62,861 nt of DNA from Actinomycetota bacterium (GTDB lineage Bacteria; Actinomycetota; Thermoleophilia; Solirubrobacterales; Solirubrobacteraceae). The position numbers were made by a program, and so were the translations under genes. Under the pieces are notes generated by a model, which worked only from the letters and a program-made list of their open reading frames with translations, was not told the DNA's origin and ran no database searches. Below, piece after piece: positions 30,099 through 38,739 of this stretch; within the stretch, counting starts at the first letter, position 1, and every line of letters starts with the position of its first letter. Location: contig VAWK01000023.1 in assembly GCA_005885515.1 (NCBI GenBank), forward strand, positions 1-62,861, written 5' to 3'.

Positions 30099-32105
30099 AT
30101 GTTCGTGTTCAAAGCCGCCGTTGTCGGCGCCGGGACGATGGGCGGCCAGATCGCCCAGACAATCGCCGCGGCGGGGGTACCAGTCGTGCTCAAGGACATC
30201 GACGAGCAGCTGGTGCAGGCGGGCCTGCAGGAGGCGCGAAACGTCACCCGGGGCCAGCTCGACCGGCTCGTGCAGCGCGAGAAGCTGAGCGCCGAGCAGG
30301 CGCAGGCCCAGCTCGAGGAGGTGCTGGGACGGATCAGCGGCACGATCTCTTACGCGGGCTTTGGCGAGGTCGACTTCGTCATCGAGGCTGTGCCCGAGAA
30401 GATGGAGATCAAGCAGGACGTCTTCGCACAGCTCGACGCGGCGGTGCCCGGACACGCGATCCTCGCGTCCAACACCTCCTCGCTGTCGATCAGCGAGATC
30501 GCCGACGCAACGCTGCGTCCAGACAAGGTGATCGGCTTCCACTACTTCTACCCCGCCTCGGTCATGCCGTTGATCGAGATCGTGGAGGGCGAGGAGACAT
30601 CCGCCGAGACCACCGCCGCCGCGGTCACGTTCGCGCAGGCAATCCGCAAGCAGCCGATCACCTGCGCGGAGGTGCCGGGGTTCGTGGTCAACCGCATACT
30701 CAACTCCGGCGTCTCGGAGGTGTGGCGCGAACAGGAGCAAAAGAGGCTCTCGATAAAGGCGATCGACGAGGGCGTGGGCGCGGCTGGCGTCGTCCCGGTT
30801 GGTCCCTTCCGGCTCGTCGACCTGCTCGGACTGGACACGGTGCTGCACGTGGCCGAGCACCTGCAACGCTCGTATGGCGAGGAGCGCTTCTACGTGCCGA
30901 AGGGCATGCAAAAGCTCGTCTCCGACGGCAAGCTGGGCGCGAAGACCGGCGGCGTTGGCTTCTATGACCCCGAGGGGGCCGCGAACGTCGAGGGCGACGG
31001 CGACCCCGACGTCGCCGAGCTCGTCGAGCTGCTGTCGCTGAAGACGCTCAGCGAGGCCTGCCTGGTGCTGGAGGAGGGGGTGGCGACACATCGCGACATC
31101 GACTTCGGGCTGATGGCCGGCGCCGGGCTCGACCCGCGCCGCGGCCTGCTGCCGCCGTTCATGAAGGCTGACGCCGAGGGCCTGGACACGATCCTGGAGC
31201 GGATGGAGAGCGCTTGTGAGCGCTACGGCGATCGCTTTGCCCCGCCGACGATCCTGCGCCGCCTGGTCGCCCAGGGGCGCCTGGGCCAAAAGAGCGGACA
31301 GGGCTTTTATCCGTACGCCCGCCCAGATCCCGACCAGCCGGGCGAGGTCGTCACGCTCGAGACGCGCGATGCGGGCGTGGCGATCGTCTGGCTGGCGCAC
31401 GGCCAGATGAACTCGATCTCGCCGCAGGTGGTGCAGGATCTCGAGAAGGTATGGCGCAAGGCCAAGGACACCGGCGTGCGCGCGCTGGTGCTGGCCTCCT
31501 CCAACCCCTTCCTTTACTCGGCGGGCGCCGACATCAAGTCGTTCACGACGCTCGACCAGGCAAGCGGCGAGCAACTGCTGAACGCCGCGCATGCGCTGTT
31601 CGAGGAGCTCGGCTCCGGCGACGTGGCGACTGTCGCCGCCGTCAACGGACTTGCCTTCGGCGGCGGCTGCGAGCTGGCGATGGCCTGCGACGTGCGCATC
31701 GCGGCGCGCACCGCGCTGTTCGGCCAGCCGGAGATCAAGCTCGGGATCATTCCGGGGTTCGGCGGGACGCAGCGGCTGCCGCGCCTGGCGGGCGCGAGCA
31801 AGGCCCTGGAGATGAACCTGATCGGCGAGCCGATCCTGGCCGAGGAAGCGTTCGAGCTCGGGCTGGCCAATCGCGTGGTCGACGATCACGAACTGCTCGA
31901 CACCGCTCTCGCCTGGGCGCGGCGGCTGGCCGCGCAGGCTCCGCTGGCGCTGGCGCAGATCAAGCGCGTGTCCGGCGCGGGCGACCTCCAGCGGGGGCTG
32001 GCGGCGGAGCGAGAAGCGTTCGCCGAGGTGTTCGCGAGCGCCGACGCGAGGGAGGGGATCTCGGCCTTTCTCGCCAAACGTTCCCCCCGCTTTCGGGGTA
32101 GTTAG
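30099..32105 (+). CDS. bifunctional 3-hydroxyacyl-CoA dehydrogenase/enoyl-CoA hydratase
   Basis: 668 residues. The dehydrogenase comes first (NAD-binding VVGAGTMGGQIAQT, catalytic region VIGFHYFYPASVMPLIEIV, then two HADH C-terminal domains to about 400), followed by a crotonase domain (about 405-660) with oxyanion motifs SAGADIKSF and FGGGCELAMACD and catalytic Glu in GQPEIKLGIIPGFGGTQ. This is the opposite order to E. coli FadB. It performs two consecutive steps of fatty-acid beta-oxidation on CoA esters in the cytoplasm. A TAGGAG Shine-Dalgarno precedes the ATG. The sirtuin gene follows after 5 nt. Confidence 0.95.
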   Translation: MFVFKAAVVGAGTMGGQIAQTIAAAGVPVVLKDIDEQLVQAGLQEARNVTRGQLDRLVQREKLSAEQAQAQLEEVLGRISGTISYAGFGEVDFVIEAVPEKMEIKQDVFAQLDAAVPGHAILASNTSSLSISEIADATLRPDKVIGFHYFYPASVMPLIEIVEGEETSAETTAAAVTFAQAIRKQPITCAEVPGFVVNRILNSGVSEVWREQEQKRLSIKAIDEGVGAAGVVPVGPFRLVDLLGLDTVLHVAEHLQRSYGEERFYVPKGMQKLVSDGKLGAKTGGVGFYDPEGAANVEGDGDPDVAELVELLSLKTLSEACLVLEEGVATHRDIDFGLMAGAGLDPRRGLLPPFMKADAEGLDTILERMESACERYGDRFAPPTILRRLVAQGRLGQKSGQGFYPYARPDPDQPGEVVTLETRDAGVAIVWLAHGQMNSISPQVVQDLEKVWRKAKDTGVRALVLASSNPFLYSAGADIKSFTTLDQASGEQLLNAAHALFEELGSGDVATVAAVNGLAFGGGCELAMACDVRIAARTALFGQPEIKLGIIPGFGGTQRLPRLAGASKALEMNLIGEPILAEEAFELGLANRVVDDHELLDTALAWARRLAAQAPLALAQIKRVSGAGDLQRGLAAEREAFAEVFASADAREGISAFLAKRSPRFRGS

Positions 32106-32110
32106 CCCGC

Positions 32111-32899
32111 GTGGCCGCGCAGCTCGCCACCACCGCGGAGCTCGAGCGGCTGGCCGCGCTCGTGCGCGGCGCGCGCTCGGTCGTCGCGCTGACCGGTGCG
32201 GGCATCTCTGTGCCATCGGGGATCCCCGACTTCCGTTCGCCGGACACGGGCCTGTGGCAGCAGGTGGACCCGATGGAGGTCGCGCACATCGACGCCTTTC
32301 ACCGCGACCCCGTGCGCTTCTGGAGCTTCTACGGCGAGCGCTTCGCGACCCTCGGCGGCAAGCAGCCGAACGCCGCCCACCACGCGCTGGTGGCGCTCGA
32401 GCGCGCCGGCATGCTCGATGCGGTGATCACGCAGAACGTCGACATGCTGCACCGCAAGGCCGGCACGGCCGAGCTGATCGAGGTGCACGGCAGCATCGCC
32501 ACGTGCTCGTGCCAGGCCTGTGAGGAGCGCGTCAGCGGTGAGCAGGCGCGAGCGCGGCTGTCGCGCGATCCCGACGGCGTGCCGCGTTGCGCGTCCTGCG
32601 GGTCGCCGCTCAAGCCCGACGTGGTGCTGTTCGGCGAGTTGCTGCCCGCGGAGGCACTCGGGCGCGCGCGCGAGCTGTGCGAACGTGCCGAGCTGCTGCT
32701 GTGCGTCGGCTCATCGCTCGAGGTGTATCCGGTGGCCGGGCTGCCGGAGCTCACGCACGCGGCCGGCGGAGCGGTGGCGATCATCACCCAGGGCCCGACG
32801 CCGCTCGAGCACCTCGCCTCCGCGCGCCTGACCGGCGACGTGGTGCACGAGCTACAGACGCTGCTCGCCGCGCTGGCTTTGCAGCAGCAGCAGCAGTAG
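32111..32899 (+). CDS. Sir2-family NAD-dependent protein deacylase
   Basis: 262 residues from GTG 32111. NAD pocket GAGISVPSGIPDFR, catalytic region TQNVDMLHRKAG and EVHGSIATC, four zinc-ligand Cys (TCSCQAC and RCASCGSPLKPD) and LLCVGSSLEVYP are all present. It removes acetyl or longer acyl groups from lysine, releasing nicotinamide. Being next to the beta-oxidation gene fits the common role of sirtuins in controlling acyl-CoA enzymes. The C-terminus ends in five Gln encoded by a CAG run. Confidence 0.95.
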   Translation: MAAQLATTAELERLAALVRGARSVVALTGAGISVPSGIPDFRSPDTGLWQQVDPMEVAHIDAFHRDPVRFWSFYGERFATLGGKQPNAAHHALVALERAGMLDAVITQNVDMLHRKAGTAELIEVHGSIATCSCQACEERVSGEQARARLSRDPDGVPRCASCGSPLKPDVVLFGELLPAEALGRARELCERAELLLCVGSSLEVYPVAGLPELTHAAGGAVAIITQGPTPLEHLASARLTGDVVHELQTLLAALALQQQQQ

Positions 32900-32970
32900 C
32901 CGCCCGGTGCCGACGCGCCCGCTCTCCGCATCACCAGTCGGGTGCTTCGTTCGGCCCGGCTGCAATCAGC

Positions 32971-34110
32971 TCACGTCGCGGTCAGCTCGCGCCGTGCGAG
33001 GTCCCGCCGGGGGTCGATGCCCCAGCGGGTACCCACCGCCGAGAGCTCGCCGAGCTGCCAGCGATCCGGGTGGGGCGGCCCCTCGTGTTCGGTGCTTGCG
33101 CCCTTCAGCGCCATGCAGCCGGCGTTCTCGCCGATCGCGCGGATCGCGCGGATCTCCTCGCCGCTCAGCGGTCCCTCGGCGCGCACGCCCGCGAGCTCCG
33201 CTCGCTTGTCCTCGATCGCACGGGCGCCCGGCCCCCGCTCCTGAAGCAGCGTGGGCGCCACGCAGCGCACGGGCCGGTGGGCCAGGTTCCAGGCGCACGC
33301 GAGCTGCAGCGCGGTCAGCCCGTGCCGCTGCGCGTACGGGCGCATGCGCTCGAGCTTCTCGCGCGCGGCGGGAACCCAGCCGGCGGGACGGAAGCGACGG
33401 TGGTCGCGCTCGGAGAAGTCGTCTTCGCTGGAGACGTCGTCGTGGAAGATCCCGCCGTGGTCCACCACGCGGGTGATCAACTGCACGCCATGAGCCGCGG
33501 CGGCGTCCAGCACCAGCTCGCCGGGCCACGGCTCGAGCGGATTGAAGATGATCATCGCCCAGTCGATCTGATCGGAGAAGCGCTCGAAGCAGTCGATCAG
33601 ATCGAGCGTGAAGCCGTTGGCCGGGCCCGGCGCCACGCCCAGCAGACGCGTCAGCCCCGCGTCGCGAAGCGCCTGCATCCCGTCCCATACGGCCGCGCTG
33701 GTGTAGCCGGTGCGATCGGGATTGTGCAGCAGCAGCAGATCGAAGCGCTCCGCCCCGCAGCGCTCGAGACTGCGCTCGGTGGCGCGGCGCAGGTAGCCCG
33801 TGTAGGCGCGCTCGCTGCGCAGGCGCGGATCGGTGAAGCGCGGGAAGCCCTTGGCGCCCTCGCGCCGGCCCTCGTAGAAGTCGTGCCCGACCGCGCCCAC
33901 CAGGCAGTAGCTCTCTCGCCGCCTGCCCTCGAGCGCCGTCCCCAGCAGGCGATCGGCCGCTCCCATGCCGTACACGTCGGCGCTGATCACGGTGTCGATC
34001 CCCTTGCCCGGGGTGAGCAGCGCTCTCAACCGCGCCTCCGAGACGGGCTCGCCGAAGTGCATGAAGCGCCCTCCGCTCCACGTGCCGAGAGCAGTCGCGG
34101 TGGGGTCCAT
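32971..34110 (-). CDS. aldo/keto reductase family protein
   Basis: 379 residues. ATG at 34110 has GAGGTG just upstream; GTG at 34116 is also possible. The TIM-barrel AKR pattern is visible: the strand-1 region GIDTVISADVYGMGAADRLLG with the catalytic Asp and Tyr, DLLLLHNPDRTGYTS, an internal barrel strand with LLGVAPGPANGFTLDLIDCF, and WAMIIFNPLEPWPGEL. It should be an NADPH-dependent oxidoreductase; the substrate is unknown. The gene begins just after the stop of the unknown gene upstream, so the two form an operon. Confidence 0.85.
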   Translation of the reverse strand: MDPTATALGTWSGGRFMHFGEPVSEARLRALLTPGKGIDTVISADVYGMGAADRLLGTALEGRRRESYCLVGAVGHDFYEGRREGAKGFPRFTDPRLRSERAYTGYLRRATERSLERCGAERFDLLLLHNPDRTGYTSAAVWDGMQALRDAGLTRLLGVAPGPANGFTLDLIDCFERFSDQIDWAMIIFNPLEPWPGELVLDAAAAHGVQLITRVVDHGGIFHDDVSSEDDFSERDHRRFRPAGWVPAAREKLERMRPYAQRHGLTALQLACAWNLAHRPVRCVAPTLLQERGPGARAIEDKRAELAGVRAEGPLSGEEIRAIRAIGENAGCMALKGASTEHEGPPHPDRWQLGELSAVGTRWGIDPRRDLARRELTAT

Positions 34111-34117
34111 GATCACC

Positions 34118-35017
34118 TCAGCGTAGCCCGGCCGCGGTGCGCGCGCGCAGGGCGGCCTCCAGGCGCTCGAGCGCGTGACGCACGACCTCCTCGCTCGGAC
34201 CCTGCTCGCTCGCGGCGCGCGCGGCGCGATCTTGCGCGGCGACGGCTGCGGACAGCTTCTGGAGCTCGGCGATGCGGACGGACAACTCGTGCCTGCCCTC
34301 CGCCGCAAGCTCGGGAAGGCCCGTCGCGACCGCGGCCTGCAGCTCGATCGCGGCATGATGCAGCCGGCCCTGGTCCAGGTCGAGGCGCGCCCGCAGCGTC
34401 AACTCCTCGCAAGTGAGCGGCTGCGCCCGGCCGCCGAGCAGCTGCGCGAGCCGTTCGCCGGGGCGCAAGGCGGCCGAGTAGCGTCGCCCGCCCGGCCACC
34501 TGCGCCCTAGGGGGTGCACGCCGGCCGCGGCCAGCTCGTGCGCGAACCGCCATTGCCCGCCCGCCACCTGCTCGCCCTCGCCCCAGCCCGCGCGAATCGT
34601 CAGCGCCTGCGCCGGAGAGACCTCGTGGATGTACGGGTCGGCGCAGGCTATGCGATGCAGATACAGGACCCTGTTCAGCACCGCCGCGGCCGCGCCCACG
34701 TCGCGCTCGGCGTCGAGGTCGGCCAGCCAGGCGCGCGCCTGGCGCTCGGCGGAGATCGACACGGGGTCCACGATCGTGACGCGCGCCACCGGGACCTCGC
34801 TCGGCTGGGGAGTCGGCTGCGGTGGCGTCGTGCGGCGGCGCGAGCGCGCCCGCGCGAAGCCGCCGCCCCCAGCTCGGCGGGAGGCGGCGAGGGTGCCGAG
34901 CACGACCACGTGCTCGGGCTCATCGGTGCCGGGGGCGCGCACCAGGTAGCGACCGTCGGGCGGTCCCAGCTCCCAGGGAAACTCGAACTGCACGAACAGG
35001 AACAGGCGCTCGGCCAC
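34118..35017 (-). CDS. conserved protein of unknown function
   Basis: 299 residues from GTG 35017, supported by a TACGGT box 6 nt upstream. The first part is a compact beta-rich domain (LFLFVQFEFPWELGPPDGRY then VVVLGTLAA), followed by a basic spacer with RSRRRTTPPQ, a middle domain (RVTIVDPVSISAERQARAWLA then NRVLYLHRIACADPYIHEV), and a C-terminal helical region with ELQAAVATGLPELAAEGRHELS and a long coiled-coil-like stretch. No enzyme motif was recognised. Co-directional with the downstream aldo/keto reductase. Confidence 0.7.
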   Translation of the reverse strand: MAERLFLFVQFEFPWELGPPDGRYLVRAPGTDEPEHVVVLGTLAASRRAGGGGFARARSRRRTTPPQPTPQPSEVPVARVTIVDPVSISAERQARAWLADLDAERDVGAAAAVLNRVLYLHRIACADPYIHEVSPAQALTIRAGWGEGEQVAGGQWRFAHELAAAGVHPLGRRWPGGRRYSAALRPGERLAQLLGGRAQPLTCEELTLRARLDLDQGRLHHAAIELQAAVATGLPELAAEGRHELSVRIAELQKLSAAVAAQDRAARAASEQGPSEEVVRHALERLEAALRARTAAGLR

Positions 35018-35023
35018 GTCTGC

Positions 35024-35029
35024 ACCGTA
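35024..35029 (-). promoter_or_regulatory. -10 box of a probable leaderless promoter
   Basis: On the minus strand TACGGT ends 6 nt before the GTG at 35017. It lies in the 80-nt divergent gap with the phasin-like gene. Confidence 0.4.
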
Positions 35030-35097
35030 TCCTTCCTTCGCGGTGCGGCCGCGGCGGCGAGCCGCGAGGCCAACGAGGACGATCAAGGAGCGCGAGG

Positions 35098-35652
35098 ATG
35101 TCTGACGGGAGCAGCGTCGCCAAAAGCCTGCGCGACAGGTTGAGCGACACCACCGAGGAGCGGCTTGGACGGGCGCTGTCTGACCTGCTCGAGAACCCGC
35201 TGCTAACGGCGGCGATCGGGCGCGCGTTTGACGCTCGTGAGAAGGCATCCCAGGCACAGCAGGTCGCAATGGGCGCGCTCAACATCCCCTCGGCCGCCGA
35301 CATCGAACGGCTGACGCGGCGCTTGCGCTCCGTGTCGCACCGCCTGGAGGGCATCGAGGACGGGGTGCATGAGCTCAACCGCGCGCTCTCACCGACCGGC
35401 GTCGAGGCGCGCCTGTCCGCGATCGAGGAGCAGCTGCAAGCGCTCAGCGCGAGACTGCAGCCTGCCGGCGCGCCGCCAACCGGCGGCGGCACGGGTGACA
35501 CCGGCGGCGGCGCGAGTGACCGTCGCCGCGCCAATGACCGCGGCGGCGCCAGCGACCGCGGCGCCGCCAAGGCCGCGGGCAAGGCCAATGCCCGCGCCCC
35601 CAAGCCGGGGCGCGGCGGCAAGGGCAAGCGAGGCGGTCACCGCGCCGCCTAG
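35098..35652 (+). CDS. phasin-like protein with basic histone-like tail
   Basis: 184 residues from ATG 35098 with AAGGAG 8 nt upstream. Residues 1-115 are helical (LSDLLENPLLTAAIGRAFDA, IPSAADIERLTRRLRSVSHRL, VEARLSAIEEQLQALSARLQ), resembling PhaF/PhaI-type granule-associated proteins with an amphipathic helix followed by a leucine-zipper-like coil. The last 65 residues are a Gly/Asp/Arg linker and a Lys/Ala/Pro/Gly-rich basic tail (AAGKANARAPKPGRGGKGKR) like the DNA-binding tail of PhaF. It may link storage granules or membranes to the nucleoid. No PHA synthase is in the window. Confidence 0.6.
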   Translation: MSDGSSVAKSLRDRLSDTTEERLGRALSDLLENPLLTAAIGRAFDAREKASQAQQVAMGALNIPSAADIERLTRRLRSVSHRLEGIEDGVHELNRALSPTGVEARLSAIEEQLQALSARLQPAGAPPTGGGTGDTGGGASDRRRANDRGGASDRGAAKAAGKANARAPKPGRGGKGKRGGHRAA

Positions 35653-35659
35653 CGCGAGC

Positions 35660-36391
35660 TCACGCCGACAGCGCGGCGACGGCGGCCGCGCCCATGCGCT
35701 CGCTCGTGCGCAGCAGCGCATGGTCGTCGATGCGTGTGCGCGCTCCGCGTGCGTCGAACGTGTCGGACACCGCGAGCATGCACGCCACCGCCACCTCGGC
35801 GCGGGCCCCGAGCGCGAATAGCGTCGCCGCCTCCATCTCGACCGCCAGCGCCGGGATGCCACCAGCCGCGCGCGACGCGTCCAGCTCGGTGCGCGAGCCG
35901 TTGTCGTAGAACAGGTCGATGCTTGCGATCGGGCCCGCGCGCGCGGCGGGAGCGCTGCGCATGAGCGCCTCGGTCAGGGCGCTGTTGGCCGCGATCCGCT
36001 CTCCCACGGCGAGCGCCCGGGAGGTGCCGTCGAGGCAGATCGCCTCGCGCGCGACGATCACGTCGCCCAGCTGCAGCGAGGGGGCGAGCGCGCCACACGT
36101 GCCGACCCGGATCGCGCGCCGCGCGCCCAGCGCGATCAGCTCCCACAGCACGATTGCCGCCGACGGGCCACCGATGCCGGTGGCCTGGATGGTGAGCGGC
36201 TCGCCATCGCCCGCCGCGCCCGTGTAACCCCACAGGCCCCTGTGGTGGTTGAACATGACCGGCTTGCTCAGCAGCGTTTGGGCGAGCGCCAGGGCGCGCC
36301 CCGGGTCTCCGGGCAGGAGCACTCGCGGCGCCAGCGGCGCCGTCGGGCGCAGGTGAATGGGCTGGCCCCGTGGCCGCCCGCTGGGGATCAT
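35660..36391 (-). CDS. purine/uridine nucleoside phosphorylase (PNP/UDP family)
   Basis: 243 residues from ATG 36391. Phosphate- and ribose-binding motifs are visible: VLLPGDPGRALALAQ, IRVGTCGALAPSLQLGD, and VEMEAATLFALGA with the conserved Glu-Met-Glu; the late ACMLAVSDTF stretch is typical of type I (hexameric) phosphorylases such as DeoD/Udp. It cleaves nucleosides with phosphate to base and ribose-1-phosphate in salvage. The base preference cannot be fixed by eye. A TAAAGT hexamer 10 nt upstream of the ATG may be its promoter. It is divergent from the cyclase gene. Confidence 0.88.
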   Translation of the reverse strand: MIPSGRPRGQPIHLRPTAPLAPRVLLPGDPGRALALAQTLLSKPVMFNHHRGLWGYTGAAGDGEPLTIQATGIGGPSAAIVLWELIALGARRAIRVGTCGALAPSLQLGDVIVAREAICLDGTSRALAVGERIAANSALTEALMRSAPAARAGPIASIDLFYDNGSRTELDASRAAGGIPALAVEMEAATLFALGARAEVAVACMLAVSDTFDARGARTRIDDHALLRTSERMGAAAVAALSA

Positions 36392-36465
36392 CGGCGGCTC
36401 GACTTTAAACTGCGCACCATGGGAAAGCCCCTCCTGAATCGCTCTCGCGGCTGAGGCGCGGACGC

Positions 36466-37686
36466 GTGGCCGAGCCCGACGATCGTCGCCAAAACGAGGC
36501 CAGCGAGCTGACGCTGGCACACGTCGCGGCGGGCGCGGGCGTATCGCCCGGGACCGTCAGACGCTGGGTCGCGAGGGGACTGGTGCCCGGCTATGACGGT
36601 CGCTGGACCGCGTCGGCGGCGGCGTATGTACGCGTGGTCGCGCGCCTGCGCGCGCGTGGACACACGCTCGAGGAGATCAAGCGGGCCAGCGATCACGGCC
36701 AGCTGGCCTCGGGCCCGCTCGAGGATCTCCTGCGCGGCTCGGAGGGCCGCTACACGCTCAGGGAGGTATCGCGCGCGAGCGGGCTGGAGGCGGCTCTGAT
36801 CGAGCGCATCCTCACCTCGATGGGCCTGGGGAGCCTGGCGGAGCAGCCGATGTCCGAGGAGGACCTGGAGATGATGCGTTACGTGGCCGCGATGCTCGCC
36901 GCCGGGTTGCCTTCGGTGGCGTTCCTGCAGCTCGCGCGCGTGTACGGCCAGGCGCTCGCCCAGATCGCCGACGCGGAGGTGCGCCTGGTTCATCTGTACG
37001 TGCACGAGCCGCTCATGCGCGAAGGCATGCAGAGCGTGGAGATCGCCGAGGAGATGGAGGAGCTGGTGCGCGAGCTGATCCCGTTCGTGGTGCCGCTCAT
37101 GAGCTACATCCACAACCGCTACCTGGCGCACTTCGTCGAGCAGGACGTGATCGGGCACATGGAGACTGAGCTGGCCGAGAGCGCCTCTGAAGAGGGGCGC
37201 CTGCGGGTCGCGATCGCGTTTGCCGACCTGGCTGGCTATGCGCGCCTGACCGTCGAGCGTGGCGACGAGGAGGCGCTGGAGGCCGCCGAGCGCTTCATCG
37301 AGGCCGTCGAGCAGACGCTGCCGCACGACGCGCGCGTGATCAAGACGCTCGGCGACGAGGTGATGGTCGTGGCCAGCGACCCCGTGGCGCTCACCGACTG
37401 GGCGGTGGGACTGCAGGCGGAGATCGACCGCGGCCAGCCGCCGCCGAGGATCGGCATCCACTATGGCGAGGCGTTGTACCGCGACGGCGATTACTACGGG
37501 CGCGAGGTCAATCAGGCGGCGCGCGTGGTGGCGCGGGCGGCGGGCGGCGAGGTGCTCGTGACGAGGCCGGTCGTGGACATGGCCGCGGGCGTCGACGGCG
37601 TCACGTTCGAGCGGATCGGCGAGGTGGCCCTGAAGGGGTTCGTGGAGCCGACCGAGCTGTTCACCGCCTCGCCGCGAGGCGGCTAG
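36466..37686 (+). CDS. class III adenylate/guanylate cyclase with N-terminal MerR-like HTH
   Basis: 406 residues. Residues about 15-75 form a MerR-type helix-turn-helix (LTLAHVAAGAGVSPGTVRRW, then a wing with GRWTASAAAYVRVV); about 90-200 is a second helical domain (YTLREVSRASGLEAALIERIL) like the regulatory domain of mycobacterial pH-sensing Rv1264; about 225-400 is the cyclase domain. Catalytic features remain: metal Asp in IAFADLAGYARLTV and second Asp in KTLGDEVMVV, the Lys of KTLGD favouring ATP, and the transition-state Asn-Arg in VNQAARVVARA. It should make cAMP and is fused to DNA-binding modules. It is followed directly by tilS. Confidence 0.88.
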   Translation: MAEPDDRRQNEASELTLAHVAAGAGVSPGTVRRWVARGLVPGYDGRWTASAAAYVRVVARLRARGHTLEEIKRASDHGQLASGPLEDLLRGSEGRYTLREVSRASGLEAALIERILTSMGLGSLAEQPMSEEDLEMMRYVAAMLAAGLPSVAFLQLARVYGQALAQIADAEVRLVHLYVHEPLMREGMQSVEIAEEMEELVRELIPFVVPLMSYIHNRYLAHFVEQDVIGHMETELAESASEEGRLRVAIAFADLAGYARLTVERGDEEALEAAERFIEAVEQTLPHDARVIKTLGDEVMVVASDPVALTDWAVGLQAEIDRGQPPPRIGIHYGEALYRDGDYYGREVNQAARVVARAAGGEVLVTRPVVDMAAGVDGVTFERIGEVALKGFVEPTELFTASPRGG

Positions 37687-38739
37687 GTGCGGCGCATGGA
37701 CGGCGAGGACCTCGCGCAGGAGGTGACTCGCGTCCGCGACTCGGTCCGCGACGGTGGCCTGCTGGCGCCGCCGGAGCCGGTCGTGGCGATGCTCTCCGGG
37801 GGACGCGACTCGGTCTGCCTGCTCGACGTTGCCGTCGCCGAGCGCAGCGCGCGGGCGGTGAGCGCGGTGCACGTGAACTACGGCCTGCGCGAGCAGGCGG
37901 ACGCCGACGAGCGCCATTGCGCGGCGCTGTGCGATGCGCTGGGCGTAGGACTGCGCGTCGTGCGCGAGCGCCGTCCCCGGTCCGCCGCCGGCGCGGGTGG
38001 CGCGGGCAACCTGCAGGCTTGGGCGCGCGAGGTCCGCTACCGTGCCGCGGCACAGATGGCGCGCGAGCGCGGCGCGGTGATCGCGAGCGGCCACACCGCA
38101 AGCGACCAGGTCGAGACGATCCTGTACCGGTTGGCCGCCTCGCCGGGACGCCGCGCTTTGCTGGGCATGATGCCCAGCGACCGCCTCGAGTCAGGCGAGC
38201 GGCTGGTCCGGCCGCTGCTGGGCATCACGCGCGAGCAGACGGCCGCGTACTGCGGCGCGCGCGGGCTCGAGTGGTGTGAGGATGCCAGCAACGAGAGCGC
38301 CGAGTACGCGCGCGCGCGGGCGCGGCTCGGACTGCTGCCCGCGCTGCGCGCGCTGCATCCGGCGGCGGAGGCCAACGTGGCGCGAACGGCCCGGCTTCTG
38401 CGCGAGGAGGCCGAGCTGCTGGACGCGCTCGTGCAGGACGAGCTGGGCGGCGCAGCGTGCATCCCGGTCGCCCGCCTGGCGCAGCTGCCCGCGGCGCTCG
38501 CGCGGCTGGTCGTGGTGCGGCTCGCCGAGGACGCCGCCGGCACCTATGTGCCCCAGGCTGGGCACCGCGTGCAGGAGCTGCTCGCGCTCGCGCGGCGCGG
38601 CGGCCGCGCAGAGCTGCACCTAGGAGGCCGCGCCGGCGCCGTGATCGAGCATGGCGAGCTGCGCATGGTCAGGCTGCCCCCGCGCGCTGGCGCGACGCGC
38701 CCGCAGGGAGACCAAGCCCACTCCGATGACTCCAACTAG
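37687..38739 (+). CDS. tilS: tRNA(Ile)-lysidine synthetase
   Basis: 350 residues; the GTG immediately follows the cyclase stop, with ATG 37696 as an alternative. PP-loop motif MLSGGRDSVCLLD, then VHVNYGLREQADADE, ASGHTASDQVETILYRL (the metal/ATP site) and RPLLGITREQTAAYC match TilS. It attaches lysine to C34 of tRNA-Ile(CAU), making it read AUA. The C-terminal tRNA-recognition domain is short. hpt overlaps its end by 14 nt, and ftsH follows hpt, the usual actinobacterial order. Confidence 0.95.
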   Translation: MRRMDGEDLAQEVTRVRDSVRDGGLLAPPEPVVAMLSGGRDSVCLLDVAVAERSARAVSAVHVNYGLREQADADERHCAALCDALGVGLRVVRERRPRSAAGAGGAGNLQAWAREVRYRAAAQMARERGAVIASGHTASDQVETILYRLAASPGRRALLGMMPSDRLESGERLVRPLLGITREQTAAYCGARGLEWCEDASNESAEYARARARLGLLPALRALHPAAEANVARTARLLREEAELLDALVQDELGGAACIPVARLAQLPAALARLVVVRLAEDAAGTYVPQAGHRVQELLALARRGGRAELHLGGRAGAVIEHGELRMVRLPPRAGATRPQGDQAHSDDSN

